A stretch of 64,000 nucleotides of DNA from Tricholoma matsutake. Taxonomy: Eukaryota > Basidiomycota > Agaricomycetes > Agaricales > Tricholomataceae. The notes below the pieces were generated by a model. The model saw nothing but the letters and a program-made list of their open reading frames with translations, had not been told where the DNA came from and made no database searches. Numbering within the stretch: the stretch's first letter is position 1; each line of letters opens with the position of its first letter. The stretch is from positions 2,728,001 to 2,792,000 of the forward strand of contig AP026541.1 of assembly GCA_026075535.2 (NCBI GenBank). The letters are read 5' to 3'. The position numbers and the translations under genes are program-made. Of the stretch, positions 45,123-56,721 are shown in pieces.

Positions 45123-46676
45123 ATGTGGGATCATTGTGATGACAACAACACTGCTCAGACCACAGATCACAACTCGACCAACTTTTCTGCTTCATCTTCC
45201 ACCCAAGAAACTCCATCCAACATTAGCACCTCAGAAAACAGTGAGAAGTCAAGTGGCCGATGGACTGAAAGTGAAATCACACTTCTCCTTGACTATGTTG
45301 AAGCAAATTGTGTTTTGACAACTCCACGAGGCCTCAACCTGAAGAAATCCAAATTTAACAAGGCTCGTGCCATGGTGAAGTCGAAGGATGCTTCTCAATG
45401 TCATTACAAATGGGGTCATGTATGTTTCTTCGTTATCAACAAGGGTTTTCATTGCTGATCCTCCATTATAGCTATGTACTACATACAAGGCAATTTCGGA
45501 GTGGGATAAGAGGTCTGGTCTTGGGTGGAATGACTCTTATGGGGCTAATGCACAAACTCCGAGCAAAAAACAGGTATTTGAGGAATTTCTAAAGACACCC
45601 GAGGTACGAGTGCAATAAGTCTTGTTTGAGCTTCCAACTGATGATATAAACAGCATGCACCACTCAGGTCCTTCATGACGAGAGCATGGCCACATTATCG
45701 CAAAATGCAAGGCTTTATGCCTGGTGTCCAGCCTTGCGGAACACATGCTTTCGATCCATCCTCCCACTCGGCGACAGAAATGCTCAATGCTGTCAACGCA
45801 GAGGAGGATGGAGCAGAGGATCAAGTCACTCCTCTCAATTCACCTATGAGTAACATGCCAGCAGCCACTACTGCCCCATCTCCTCTCGTCAACCCCAATC
45901 TTGGCACCTCTTCATCTGGAGGAACATCTTCTGTCGTATCATCCTTTCCTCCACCCAATCTTAGTGCTTCCTCGTCCTCTGGTGGCACAGGGCCTTTACC
46001 ATCTTCCTCCCTTCCCCCATCGGTCCATCTGCAGCAATCCAACACTTCTATGGGCTCAGTACGTTCTATCACAACTGGTAGTAAAGCTGGTCAAAAATGC
46101 AAGTGTGATGCGAGATCTCTGAGTGGTATGCAGCCCCCCAGCTCCAAGTGATTGTCTAGGAGTAAGACCAACGATCTGAACCCTGTTATCATTTCCAGCG
46201 CTCTTAATTCAACTCTAAACTGCATGGCTGACGTGATGGAGAGGAGTCTCAACATAACCGCTGCTACTATTACACATACTGCTCCCACCACTCCTTCTGC
46301 TGCCCTGCCTTCTATCGTTACTTCTCCTGTTGAGCTCCAAACTACTCAGCTCTCGTCAATACCCTCTCAACCTCTTGGCTCTTTATCCAACCCTTCATCA
46401 GTGTCAGCATCTCTGACAGAAATCCTTGACCAAGTAATCCAAATCATATCAGCTGATGTGAGCTTCTTATCGGACGATGAATTACTTGCGGCCTCCCTCT
46501 TCTTCACCAGTGCATCAGAAGATGCTGTTCACGCAGCACACACTTTCATTGCTCTTGGCAGCAACCAGGCTGTGCAACATCGCTTCCTTCTTCACCAGCT
46601 CGAGATCGCTGCTCTGCTTCCAGGAAAGGGCAAGGGCAAGGCTGTGGAAGATGACAATCATATAATGGTGTACTAA
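45123..46676 (+). pseudogene. Harbinger Myb/SANT-like DNA-binding partner
   Basis: In PIF-Harbinger elements this second protein binds the element ends and brings the nuclease to the nucleus. ATG at 45123 starts MWDHCDDNNTAQT. The trihelix/Myb-like domain GRWTESEITLLLDYVEAN...KSKDASQCHYKWGH is at 45253-45420. An intron (GTATGT...TTATAG, about 45420-45472) leads to LCTTYKAISEWDKRSGLGW. Another short intron joins onward to KMQGFMPGVQPCGTHAFDP. A Ser/Pro-rich linker and a C-terminal helical part (HTFIALGSNQAVQHRFLLHQ) end at 46676. An in-frame TGA at 46149-46151, after PPSSK, breaks the frame, so the gene may be recently inactivated. Confidence 0.78.
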
Positions 46677-46988
46677 CTTTCTGTCGTAGCAACTGTTTCA
46701 TCTCACTATGGCTGGTCCTTGACTCCTTGCTCATGTATGTACTGTCTTGTCTTGTCTTTTGTTCCCATTGGTTTGTGTCCTCTTATTCCAATTTGTATGG
46801 TCACTATCATCTCATACATCTTGTATCGATCTCACATTTTTCTTGTGCTTGCTATGAATGTATTTTTGTGCATGGCATTGCCCTGTCAATGATGTAAACT
46901 ACTTGCTAAGACGAATCATCGTCACTGCTGCCTGTCTCTCCATCCGCCATGTAGTCCAAGTAGCTTTCCCACATCTCATTAGCAATAT

Positions 46989-48242
46989 TTATTCTGCGTA
47001 GCTTAACTTCTGAATTTGCCTCATCGTCATCCTCTGCAATGAAACCACTGTCATTGTCATTAATGTCAGGAGAAAAAGGTGTGTAGGCTGATTGGTATGA
47101 ATCAGTGGGTATTGCACCTTCATTGTGGTCAATTTCTTGAATAAAATTCTGGAGAGCACACAGAGCAGCAGGAATGCGAGCCTAAAGGCAAGGGGATAAT
47201 GAGGAGGGAGAAGGAGAATCCAGAAGCATTGCTTGAGCACTCCAAAAATACGCTCGATAACATTGCGTGCCTGAGCATGACGAAGGTTGAATAATTCCTT
47301 TGCATTCCTCGGGCTATAGGATTATTATAACAAAACATTAAATACATCAGACAAGGCACATACCGAACACCTGCAGTGCCCCACTCCTGAAGATGATACT
47401 GAACACTACAGAAAGGAACAAGAAGTTCCTTGCAATTAGGATATCCTGCATCCGCAAGATAATAGAATCCTTCAGGTACCAAGATCCTTTCGCCAATGCA
47501 TCAGCCCAGACCCGAGCATCAGTTGCAGAACCTTCCCAGCCTGTAAGAATGTATGTGAAGAGCATGTCAAAGTTACATATGCAGAGACAGTTCTGTGAAA
47601 GAAAGCCTTTTCAATTCCGGTAGAGACTTTGGACAGCATAGGGGCATATGGGTACCATCAAGCGCTCCAAGGCATCCTTGGAAGAAAGGCCATAGTTTTC
47701 CATTATCATAAATCCTGTGAGAGACAGGATCATTGGGGGTTGAACATCGAACATATTGGCCATAAAATGGTTGAGATGAGAAGATGATGGTCATTTTTCA
47801 AAAGTATCTGTTGTCAGATTGGTATATAGATTGTCATCACCAATGATCACAATACCCACTTGGAAATTGTCCCATTTGCATGCTGAAATCGCTCTCCAAC
47901 ATGACGTATAGATAAGCCAGTGACTGATGTATAGAGAAAGATAACAAGCTGTTCCTCAAGTGTTACATATCTAGTATCACCATGGCCCATTGACCGCAGT
48001 ACTCTGATCAGAGCATGGAAAACCTCCTTGTGAACTCCAAGTTCAGTACGAATGCGCTCAGGATGACCATGCAGCAGCTCTTGAAGCCAAGCATAGCCAG
48101 ACAGGATCAATGTGTGATATGGCTCTTTCATGTGATAGCGAAGAATTAGACGCATGAGTGTTGGCAAGAGCAGTGACAACTGTAATGTGATTGCAAAAAT
48201 AATGCTGTGATGTAAATGCATTCTTGCTTGGGCTGAATCCAT
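46989..48242 (-). pseudogene. Harbinger (PIF) nuclease/transposase
   Basis: This is the DDE nuclease of the element. ATG at 48240-48242 opens MDSAQARMHLHHSI. Helix-turn-helix-type segment EQLVIFLYTSVTGLSIRHVG lies at about 47880-47950. Catalytic motifs: GCLGALDGTHMPL (first Asp, about 47640-47680), ILTGWEGSATDARVW (second Asp, about 47510-47550) and ARNVIERIFGVLKQ (Glu, about 47230-47270). All three acids are present. Stops or splice borders near 47800, 47570, 47345 and 47325 mean either several short introns or recent damage. A TGA near 47800 and a stop near 47625 look like real damage. Confidence 0.85.
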
Positions 48243-51200
48243 TGCGATAATGATTTAGTTGTGATCTACTACGACGATGAACGATTTAGTTGTTATCTAC
48301 ATGATGCGGCACCTGATGAGAATTCAACGTCCGACGGCAACGGCAACGGGAAACCCAGCAGATACAAACATGTTACTTTGGGAATTGGAAATTTCCCATG
48401 CAGCTGAACAGGCTCTTAAAGTACATATTTATTCATTGAATATATATTCCCTAAGATCCATCCCATGTGTATCTAAAGTGAATCCTAATGCTTCTCACCT
48501 TGTGTTATCCTCTCTCAGCATCTTCATTGACTCTGTTTCTTCACCACACTGTAGGCGTTGGATTCCAAAGGGGACATGAAAGGCTAGCCCCTTCAATTTT
48601 TTGACCTGGGAAATTGCAACAAATGACAGCCCAGATGAAAAGTCCTTTGGTCCAAGGTCAATTATGGCATGTTCTAATGTGAGGCCCCGACTCTGATTGC
48701 CCATGCTAAAGTCAGTGGAAGCTGTTCACAAGAAAGCTGATTTCCAGACTGATCTTTCCATTGGGCAACAACCAGAGAAATAGGAACCCATGATGGATTA
48801 ACCCCATGCCAGCCTGGTGTCTAAGGATCTGGTATATTTATCAGACAATGTTTGGATGTGGAGAGAAACATACATACCAGAATAACCTGGGCATTCCACA
48901 AATACCACTGCAGGAAGTTTGTGGGTCTTTGGATCATCTTGAGGTTGATACCAGATTTTTTTCACAATACCCTGAGATCTGTTGACAAGTCCTAAATAGA
49001 ATTTAGGAACCAGTTTGAGGACCAAACAGAACACAGTAACTTTTGAAGTCCAGAGATTACAAGTGATCATTACATGTGCACCCTCAGCTAGTAAAATCAT
49101 AGGCTCCAGTCCATTGGCATCTTCATCTGAAGCCTTTTTGGCAGCAGGACTGTTATGTTTAGCCTGACATCAAACCACAGGCCTTCCAGTGCCTCCTAGA
49201 CATCGGATATTGCACTCATGCACTGCAGCTCGAGTTGGTAAAAGGTGCAAGACCTCATTAAACTGTGTGTGATCCTCTGGTGTAAGATTGGGCCAGAATC
49301 AGGTGGAAAACAGCTCATAGTCATCTGAAGATGTTGAGTATGTGCAAAGTCAAAGCAGAGCATCTCAAAATTTGATCTGCTCAGGATTCAAAGACCTGAC
49401 GCCCTTCCAATGCAAGACCCAAGTGCCATCCACCAGACATTTTAGATGAATATAGAGGAGTATCACCAATTGGTGGAAGTTGTGCAAAGTCTCCAAAGAA
49501 TATAGCTGGAAGACCACCTAATATCTCCTCAGAAGCTGTAGGAAATATTTGCTGCAACCGCCTATCTGCTCAACCCATGTGAGCATGTCCCACCATAGAT
49601 TTTTCATCCAAGATGAGAAGTTTGACACCCCTCCAACAAATTTGAGACCGTTGCAGTGCAGAATCTCCTAACTGCTGGAACTCTTTTCCCTCCTTTACTG
49701 GAATAGATAGCCCAAAGTTTATTGTCCAGCCTCAAATTCCAAATGCTGAGATTCCAGTGGGTGCCAGTCAAACAACAGGATCCTTTCCTTCTAGCTCATC
49801 TGCAAACATTTCTTGGAGTGCTGTAGATATGGCCCATATGAGAAATGACTTTCCAGTTCCAGCAGTGCCATCAACATTGATGTGAAATGGTGGTGGCATT
49901 GGAAATCCATCATTTTCCTTCAACTTTTTGAAGTAGGCCATCACCTAAAGAAAGACATTCCTTTGCTCTGCTTTGAGACTGGCATAATTTATTTCTGGAA
50001 GAATCTGAACATCATCATTGGGAGACTCTTTGACCTGAGCTGCTAGCCATCTAGATGCCTCCTGAATAACTTCAGCAGAAGGAGCCCCTTCATGCCAGTC
50101 ATACTTGAGATCCATGTCATGCAAGCCCAGATTTGGTAAAGTGGATTCTGCAGCTTGTTTTGGTAGACGTGCTGCCTCCTTCATCCAGTCTGCACAATAG
50201 TCCTCCTCAGCATCTCCTTGAACAGACTCTGTATCAGACTCATCATCATCATCATCATTGTCATCAGAAGGAGTAGGGAGTGTGTCATTATGGACATGAT
50301 GTAGGTCAAGGCAGTGGAGATGATAAGCAGCTTTCCAAGTAGGGCAGCCTTGAAGAAGATCACTGGCATTTGTAAAAGGGTGATTGAGAATCATACATGC
50401 ATAGCAGTATTTCTCATAAGTCTCCTCTTGCTCTGGATCTGGATGGCAACATGGCCAGACATTGACAACATATGACTTGGCACCTCGAAGACCACATCTG
50501 ACAATTTGGTTTCCTCTCCAATCCCAATTGGTTGCAAAGTCCAGTAGAGTGATATCAGCTGCAGGATGAGGATTTCCAGGACATTGTTTGTAACATTCTA
50601 TAAGGCCTACACATTTTGAATTTGAATGTTCAAAGTGAAGACATTTACTGGCATCTGGAGAAACACAAAGTGATTGAGTTTGCCAAGATGAGTGAATGAG
50701 CTTACAGCCCAGGAGGATATGTCATGTTTCCTGGCCTGAAATATCATGTTCAGCAACAAAAGAGGAGAGCATTTTCTGATAGGCTATCCCAGCAGCATCT
50801 GTGTCCTGCAGGCATGAGATTGCCATCTGAAGTGATTGTTATATGTAGTTGATGAGGTTTCTCCTTTACTTGCATACTTGGCCACATATGCAGTTACAGC
50901 CTCTTTGTTGATGACTGGGCAGAAATCAATGTTGGCTCTCCACCCTAGGACAAATCCACTGTTTATGATAGGATCATTCTGACAAGTATGCAGTTCTGCA
51001 AAGTCCCAAGTAGGCTCCTTGGCATATGTTGAGGCATCTCTATATTCCTCAGGAAATCCAAAGCGACAAAAAGTTTCTCCTGTTTCTTTTTTGTGCCTTT
51101 CACAATAACCAGCTACACACTGTCTGTGTCTTTGCAAGCGATTAAGCATCTCTGCCAGTTCTAATTTAGTATCCTCCATTGTGGAGAAAAGGTGGGCTGA

Positions 51201-51699
51201 TGGATGAATGGCTGCAGGAGGGCATGATATGTCAGGATGCCAAGTAGAGACATGCTGATCCCAATAGTTGATGAAATTTTGCAAGTCAACCACATTTGTC
51301 ATATTGAGAGACTCTATTTGAGGTGCATCATCAAACCAAAGAAATCCATGAATATGGCTGCTTCCACAATGTTGCCACTCATATCTCCACCAATAGTCCT
51401 TGACTTTGAACTTTGGCTTGATGTAGTATTCAAAGAATACCTCCCACTGCTTCTAAAAGTAATATCCAGCTATAGCTGGATTCTCATTGAGATCGAGGTC
51501 TTTACACTCCCCCCCCCAATCCAAGTGGACTCTGCTCAGACACTCGGACAGTCCGAGGACTTTGCTCGGACTTTGCTCGGACTTCTTTGGCTGAAAGTCC
51601 TGCCAAACTAAATAAAAAATGTCCAGTCCAAGCTGAGTCCTCAGACTGTCCTAGGACTGTCCGAGTTGCTTATATAATTGACTGAAAAATCTGTGGCTA

Positions 51700-51785
51700 C
51701 TGCAGGGATTGAACCCTCATAGTCACATGATAAAGTACAATTAAGTCAGCAATATAACAGTCAGACTAAAGCATCATTACAGGTA
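51700..51785 (-). repeat. tRNA-like (Pol III B-box) stretch, minus strand
   Basis: Minus-strand AGGGTTCAATCCCTGC matches the B box (GGTTCAATCCC, 51705-51715). Upstream TCATGTGA is shared with the partner at 53190-53280. The A box is poorly matched, so this is a diverged tRNA-derived head rather than a working gene. Confidence 0.45.
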
Positions 51786-51899
51786 AGTAGCTATATCTCT
51801 GTATGTACCGCCCTGGCTGTGATGACAAATCAACACAGCCATGTCATCAACAACGCTGGCAATGGCGCCACCTCCTCCTTACCTCCTACCCCAATAACC

Positions 51900-53135
51900 A
51901 ACAATGGGCTCACCTGTAAGTGTTTTTTTACATGATTTTTGTTGTTTTGTTTAACTAACTGAAATTTCCTTAATCATAGGTTTTATCTATGTTATAACAA
52001 TGCCGCAGCCTCAAAACCACAACAACGGCTGACACAGCCACCACCCTAGGACCCAGAACCACCACCGCAAGCAACTGCTTGCGGGGTGGGAACGGGTACA
52101 ACTGCAAAACAGCAAGACAACAGTGACACTGACTTGGCCAAACAGAACAACAATGCAATGAGGCGACTGGAGACGACTGGGACTGGGAGATGGAATGACG
52201 AGGGGACAAGCAGGAAACAACGAAAGGAAGGCAAAGCTAATGAAGAAAAGGCCCAAGAGACATCGTTTGACATCTCTTGGGCCATTGGTAAGTTTTTTTT
52301 TCTTGTTTTTGTTACTAACAAACTTTTTTAGGTATTATCTAGTACTGCTGATGACGACGATGAGCACTCAGAACCACTGCCACAAGAAGCTGCTCGTGGG
52401 GGGGGGAATGGGTGCAACTTTGAAATGACAAGAACAGCTACTCATGCCCACCACACAGGACACACCACCTGCCTGCAGCCTCACGAGCAACTGCTCATGG
52501 GGTGGATGGTGGGTGGAATGACAACGATGGCAGGGAACAATGACAGCACCCGCCCCAGCCCTATGAGCCACTGCTCGTAGGGTGGATGACGGGTGGAATG
52601 ACCATGATTAGGGGTCCTAGGTAAGTTTTTTTTTCTTTTCTCATTTCATTTTTTGATCCTAACTAACTTTTTATAGGTACAAACTACTACTGGCGATGAC
52701 AACAACAACAACACCTCCACCACCACTACCACTGCTGCGAGCCCCTGCTCACAGGGTGGAAGGTGAGGGGGAAGAGACGAGGGGGAAGGAGACGAGAGGG
52801 AAGGGAGATGAGAGGGAAGGGGGACGACGACGACAAGAGTGGGGACACCCACGATGACACCCGCCCCATGCCTATGAGCATCTGCTCATGGGGTGGTTCA
52901 GGGGGGAGAAGAATGGGGACAGGAGAGCGAGATGGCCAGGGGACGACCTGGGGAGAGATGAACACTGCCGCGAGCAACTGCTCGTGGTGGGTGTTTTTAA
53001 TTTATTTTTATAATCAATATTTATGGCCCCCTCCCCTCAAGCTTGCAAGGGGAGGGCTTAGTATTATATTAATTACCCATATTAATTACCCCTCACACAG
53101 ATGCGAGGGGGTCAATTTAATAATCTATTCATGAT
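51900..53135 (+). repeat. Array of intron-like modules, GAGCAACTGCTC motifs and hairpins
   Basis: Three blocks GTAAGT(G/T)TTTTTT...AG have intron shape: 51916-51979, 52288-52331 and 52621-52676. Between them sit seven copies of a motif close to GAGCAACTGCTCRTGGGGTGG (about 52065, 52387, 52483, 52564, 52738, 52875 and 52972). The array ends in CCCCTC...GAGGGG hairpins (about 53030 and 53090) and AT-rich DNA. The same parts in the same order lie at 37340-38096. Long readings over the array have repeat-rich, unconvincing protein sequence. Confidence 0.7.
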
Positions 53136-53189
53136 ATATAAAAAATTAGATTTCAGTAATAAATAGATATAATGTATGTAACTTTAAAT

Positions 53190-53280
53190 GACTACTTGGC
53201 TTAAGTGGTAGAGTGTGCATGTTTTGTTGTCATGTGATTGCTAGTCCAGAAGGCTGTTGGTTCAATTCCTGCTGTGCACA
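53190..53280 (+). repeat. tRNA-derived SINE-like head
   Basis: A-box-like TGGCTTAAGTGG (53197-53208) and B-box GGTTCAATTCC (53259-53269) lie in tRNA order. The distance between boxes is too long for most tRNAs, and the arms pair only partly, so it is a tRNA-related internal Pol III promoter rather than a functional tRNA. It faces outward toward the right end of the hAT-like element. Confidence 0.6.
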
Positions 53281-55564
53281 CATCATTTTGTGAGACTTAT
53301 AAGACTTTCTCTAAGACTGGAACTTGGACTTTACTTGGTCAGTACTTTAGAAGGTGTAAATAAATGCACAATTGATGTTGTCCGAGCAAAGTCTGAGTGC
53401 AGTCCTCAGACAACTTGGACAGTCTGAGTGTCCGAGCAGAGTCCGAGTGTCCGAGTGTGTCCGAGTGGAGTCTGCTCGGACTGGGGGGGGGAGTGTAAAG
53501 TACTGTTGAAATCCTTCATGCATGTCCAGTAGGCTGCTGCATCCTCTCCCTGCTCTGGATCATAGTTGGGCATATGCCTGTGCATATCTGGCCACTGGAT
53601 GTCTGCTGATGAGGTGGTGAAGAAGACATGAGGGGATTTGCATTCTGGTGATCGTATCTGACTAATCAGGTCCTGCTGAGCTTTCATCCAAAACAGCTTG
53701 GATCCAGGTAATTTGTCACCAGCATGAGAGACACAATTGGCAAGAGTATGAGCCTCATCAGAGTCAAGCATCTCATGTATATCCTCCATGGTCAGCTGGC
53801 AATCCTGTTTGTAAGTAGTCAAGTACCACAATGTTGCTTTTTTTGGCTGCCTTTTGCATAGCAGTGTTCAGTGCCCAATATCAAAACTGTGGATGTTGTG
53901 CAAAGTGGCCTCCTTCAAGGCGTATGAGATGTGCTGCCCATTCCTCCATTGAAACCTCAATATTTTGTGTCTCTATGATATCTGCTTTACCAGTACAAAA
54001 AAGAGTAGGAAGGCATCTATTGCAATGGCACGACCTGTATACTCATTGATCTGAGTTCCACGTATTTCAGGCATCATCAGAATAATAGGCTGGTCATTGT
54101 TGAATGCAGCATTGTGTAGTTGCTGCATTTCTGTCTCTCATGTATGCACATTGGGTATGAATCCTCATGTAAAGACAGGTCTCCTGTCTCAGCTTCTGGA
54201 GGGCCAGTTTGCTGAGCTGCAGGATCATCCAACTCTTGGTGTTCAATAGTTCACAATCGATGATGCACAGTACCATCCAAAGGAAGCTGATTGAGAAGAT
54301 TATAGTCCACTCTGACCATTCTGTTGCAAAAAGTAGGATATGAAACTTCTAGATAGCGAAGCCATGCCTCAATGATTTGGCAACAGACATGAAAATCCTC
54401 ATAAACAGCAAGATCTGTTGCTGCTCCACCCCAGCATGGTGCATAATGATTATATCACAGTGTTTGGGAAGCAAGGGAAGTTTGTGATGTAAAACTGATG
54501 TTTCTTGAGGAAAGTTACATATATGCCCAGTATACTTGAATTGGCCACCACAGACTTGCCATAGCTGAACCAATGCATGAACAGGAGAAACAAGCATTTC
54601 TTACATTTGAGAAAGCTCAGGAAGATCAGGTGGAGGTATTCCAGGAAACATCTTGTTTGATGGTTTGTACTTGTCATCCTTTCTGCACTTAGCACAGGCT
54701 CCATCCTGAACATTGAGATCAAACTACTTTTCAGGGCACTGATTACACTGCTCCATCTTTATGTCCATAATCTTCTGCCAGGCTGTGGCCAATAGTGCCC
54801 TCTCCTCAGCTGATACTGCTAAATCAGTAAGAGGATCATGATTGGGTAGATCATTGTTAGTAGCAGGATCAGGCTATAGCTGGACTCCAGGTTGAGAAGC
54901 AGGTGCAGGATTTTGATGAACATTAGGAGCAGGTGAGGGATTCGGTGGTAAGTTTGTATTGAGATCTGCTGGACTTTGGGCAGCTACTGCTTCCGCTCGC
55001 TGCCATTGAGCAGCTGCACTGCGCATTTCTCTACAATGTGCACATTGCATTTGTAGACCAAATATATGTGAAGGCACCCAGTGACCTGCTTTTGTGCACC
55101 ATGACAGGTGAGGATTTAAAGGATGAACAGCCCTTCCCCTAGCGCCACAATGTTCTCTAGTACTGTATTGAGCACCTGACACAATCTGAGCAGGTATGTG
55201 GTTGTCAAGATTAGGGATAGGAAATGGCTGGGGTTCAGGGGAAAGAGGCAACAGAAGAGGAGTAGGACCAAAAACATCATTGGAGGATGCACCATGAACA
55301 GGAGTAGATCAGACTTTGGCATTTGGAAACAATCGTCTAGGAAGAAATTCAGGCATTTCATCATCATCTGATAGATTTTGTATGTTCACATCCAGAGAAA
55401 GTAATTGTTGTACTTGTGGTTAGAGGGCCAGGTCTGGCAGGTACGAGTCCTTATGTTTTTTTTCTCTTTATTATTGAAAATTTAAATTCTTATTATAATT
55501 AAGGTTATCTATTTGACATGAAAACTAAGTACTGATATTAACCAACTAACTATGTATATGATAA

Positions 55565-56365
55565 CTATTTCTTGGCATATATTGCCAATACTGCATTCTT
55601 GTTGTTACAGGACATATATATTTTTTCTGAAAAGCTAGCTGCATTGCCTTCATCCCAGCACTTACTCTTTGTTGTCATTCCATCATGATACCATACATTT
55701 TTATCAGATATAATTTGTGATGTAAAATGGAATTCTCCTGAGTAAACAACACCTTTCAAAGGTAACATACTATCTTTGTTATTAGTACTCTTGACTCTCA
55801 CTGTCTTGCTGATGGCTATCCCCATGACATTCAAGCTAAACATAAGCATTTCTGGAGCTACAGTGAATTGGCAAAGAATCTTTTGACTTGATTGACATTG
55901 CACACAGTTGGCTGCAGGCTCTTCTTGCCAATTCTGAAACCAACCATTAGTAGATTTCAAAATACTGCTTGTTATATGCATTATAATTTCTGGTGCATCA
56001 GCTGGTTCTGTCTTATTGCATGACTCGCAACAAAGTTTAGCACAGCAAGGAGACTCAGGCCTAACTATCAACTGTCTAGCAAGTTCTGCAACATTAGTGC
56101 CAACTTGACCATATGGAAACAGTGCAGGATTTGTTTTGTATAATAACTTTCTGACATTATCTCTTGCCATCTCAAGTGTTTTTCTGCCTCTAAGAACTTC
56201 TCTGTAGTTATATGCTAGCATTTCCAATGGCTTACTTAACCAGTAGAACCACTTTGTCCATTTCTTGGGATCTTGAATCCATATGTCACATAGAATAGAA
56301 GACAACACTGGCTGCACAGCAAGATACTTCTGAGAGGGTATGATGTCAGTATTCTGGAAGTACTC
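55565..56365 (-). CDS. Possible USP-like Cys/His protein next to the Helitron
   Basis: Open on the minus strand from about 56365 (SQKYLAVQPVLSS upstream of the first listed codons) to a stop at 55565. Features: KWTKWFYWLSKPLEMLAYNY; two Cys pairs (CCAKLCCESCNK and ANCVQCQSSQK) that could bind zinc; and near the C-terminus GEFHFTSQIISDKNVWYHDG. The last resembles the His box of ubiquitin-specific peptidases (H-[FY]-T-x-n-W-[YH]). No matching Cys box was identified, so the peptidase idea is weak. It lies about 200 bp upstream of the Helitron N-terminus on the same strand and may be a captured or accessory gene, perhaps the 3' part of a longer one. No stop interrupts it. Confidence 0.45.
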   Translation of the reverse strand, partial: EYFQNTDIIPSQKYLAVQPVLSSILCDIWIQDPKKWTKWFYWLSKPLEMLAYNYREVLRGRKTLEMARDNVRKLLYKTNPALFPYGQVGTNVAELARQLIVRPESPCCAKLCCESCNKTEPADAPEIIMHITSSILKSTNGWFQNWQEEPAANCVQCQSSQKILCQFTVAPEMLMFSLNVMGIAISKTVRVKSTNNKDSMLPLKGVVYSGEFHFTSQIISDKNVWYHDGMTTKSKCWDEGNAASFSEKIYMSCNNKNAVLAIYAKK

Positions 56366-56720
56366 CTAATACTGCCACCATACTCACCAAGGGATATTTT
56401 GCCAGTATGCATACCAATCTAGAATACTACTTCAGTACATCAGGAAAAAACTTTCGGGCCATAGCACTCCACCAAGGTACAATAGTTGTATATAGGCTCC
56501 AACACAATATATATCCATTGCAGATGATCCAGTAGCTATATGTAGCCCACAATGACCTGATCGTCTCAAGGGAGCGGCTCAGTAGTGCCGAGTATCAAAT
56601 TGGATGGATTTCCATAGCTGATATAGCTTGCTATAGGTTGTAGTGAGGCACTTATAGTCCTAGTAGCCAAGGTATTCTATCATTACTAATTGTGTAGATA
56701 GACATCTATTAGAAGTCCCT
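56366..56720. other. Short gene-free gap
   Basis: AT-rich, with no domain-bearing frame. Words such as AGTATTCTGG and AGAATACT recur in opposite orientation near 56352 and 56432, hinting at a decayed inverted repeat. Confidence 0.35.
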
Positions 56721-56721
56721 T

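Larger units (their letters stand above)
44833..48415. mobile_element. PIF-Harbinger DNA transposon, nearly complete
   Basis: Inverted repeats of about 100 bp share GTTCAGCTGCATGGGAAATT and ATGTTTGTATCTGCTGGGTT. The target trinucleotide TTA flanks it at 44830-44832 and 48416-48418, the known preference of this superfamily. Two convergent genes lie inside: a Myb/SANT-like partner protein (+) and the nuclease (-). Size is 3583 bp. Confidence 0.93.
51495..53505. mobile_element. hAT-like 2.0-kb element with module array, inside the Helitron Rep domain
   Basis: Flanks TTGAGATC (51487-51494) and TTGAAATC (53506-53513) form an 8-bp duplication with one mismatch. The ends are GAGGTCTTTACACTCCCCCC and, complemented, CAGTACTTTACACTCCCCCC. 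Cutting it out restores the in-frame reading MKDFN-ENPAIAGYY of Helitron Rep. Both subterminal regions are dense in TCCGAG/CTCGGA words. There is no transposase. Inside are two tRNA-like stretches in opposite orientation and an array of intron-like modules. Confidence 0.82.
48495..55367 (-). pseudogene. Helitron RepHel protein, interrupted by a hAT-like element
   Basis: This protein would nick, copy and unwind rolling-circle transposons. On the minus strand: an N-terminal Cys-rich part (55250-54730); a DUF6570-like region with VCGGQFKYTGHICNFPQETS and LPLLPKHCDIIIM (about 54440-54600); Rep core WPDMHRHMPNYDPEQGEDAA (about 53540-53600); then, left of the insertion, WWRYEWQHCGSSHIHGFLWF (HUH-type motif, about 51330-51390) and the tyrosine pair AYVAKYASKGE (about 50850-50890). 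The Pif1-like helicase has DGTAGTGKSFLIW (Walker A), LLILDEKSMVG (Walker B), FGDFAQLPP, AEGAHVMITCNLWT and a final LEHAIIDLG...GLSFVAISQVKKLKGL. Many stops and frame breaks. Helitron ends (5' TC, 3' hairpin-CTRR) were not identified with confidence. Confidence 0.85.

Noticed and set aside
44572..48500. A complete hAT element starting at 44573 and containing the Harbinger
   Set aside because: No matching complementary end was found to the right, so only a truncated end is annotated.
51900..53135. An ordinary multi-exon host gene
   Set aside because: The GT...AG blocks are intron-like, but the joined segments are dominated by repeats of one motif, have no recognisable domain, and the same set occurs inside another element.
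53190..53280. A functional tRNA gene
   Set aside because: A- and B-box words are present but the box spacing is too long, the T arm pairs imperfectly and no clean acceptor stem forms. A tRNA-derived repeat head explains it better.
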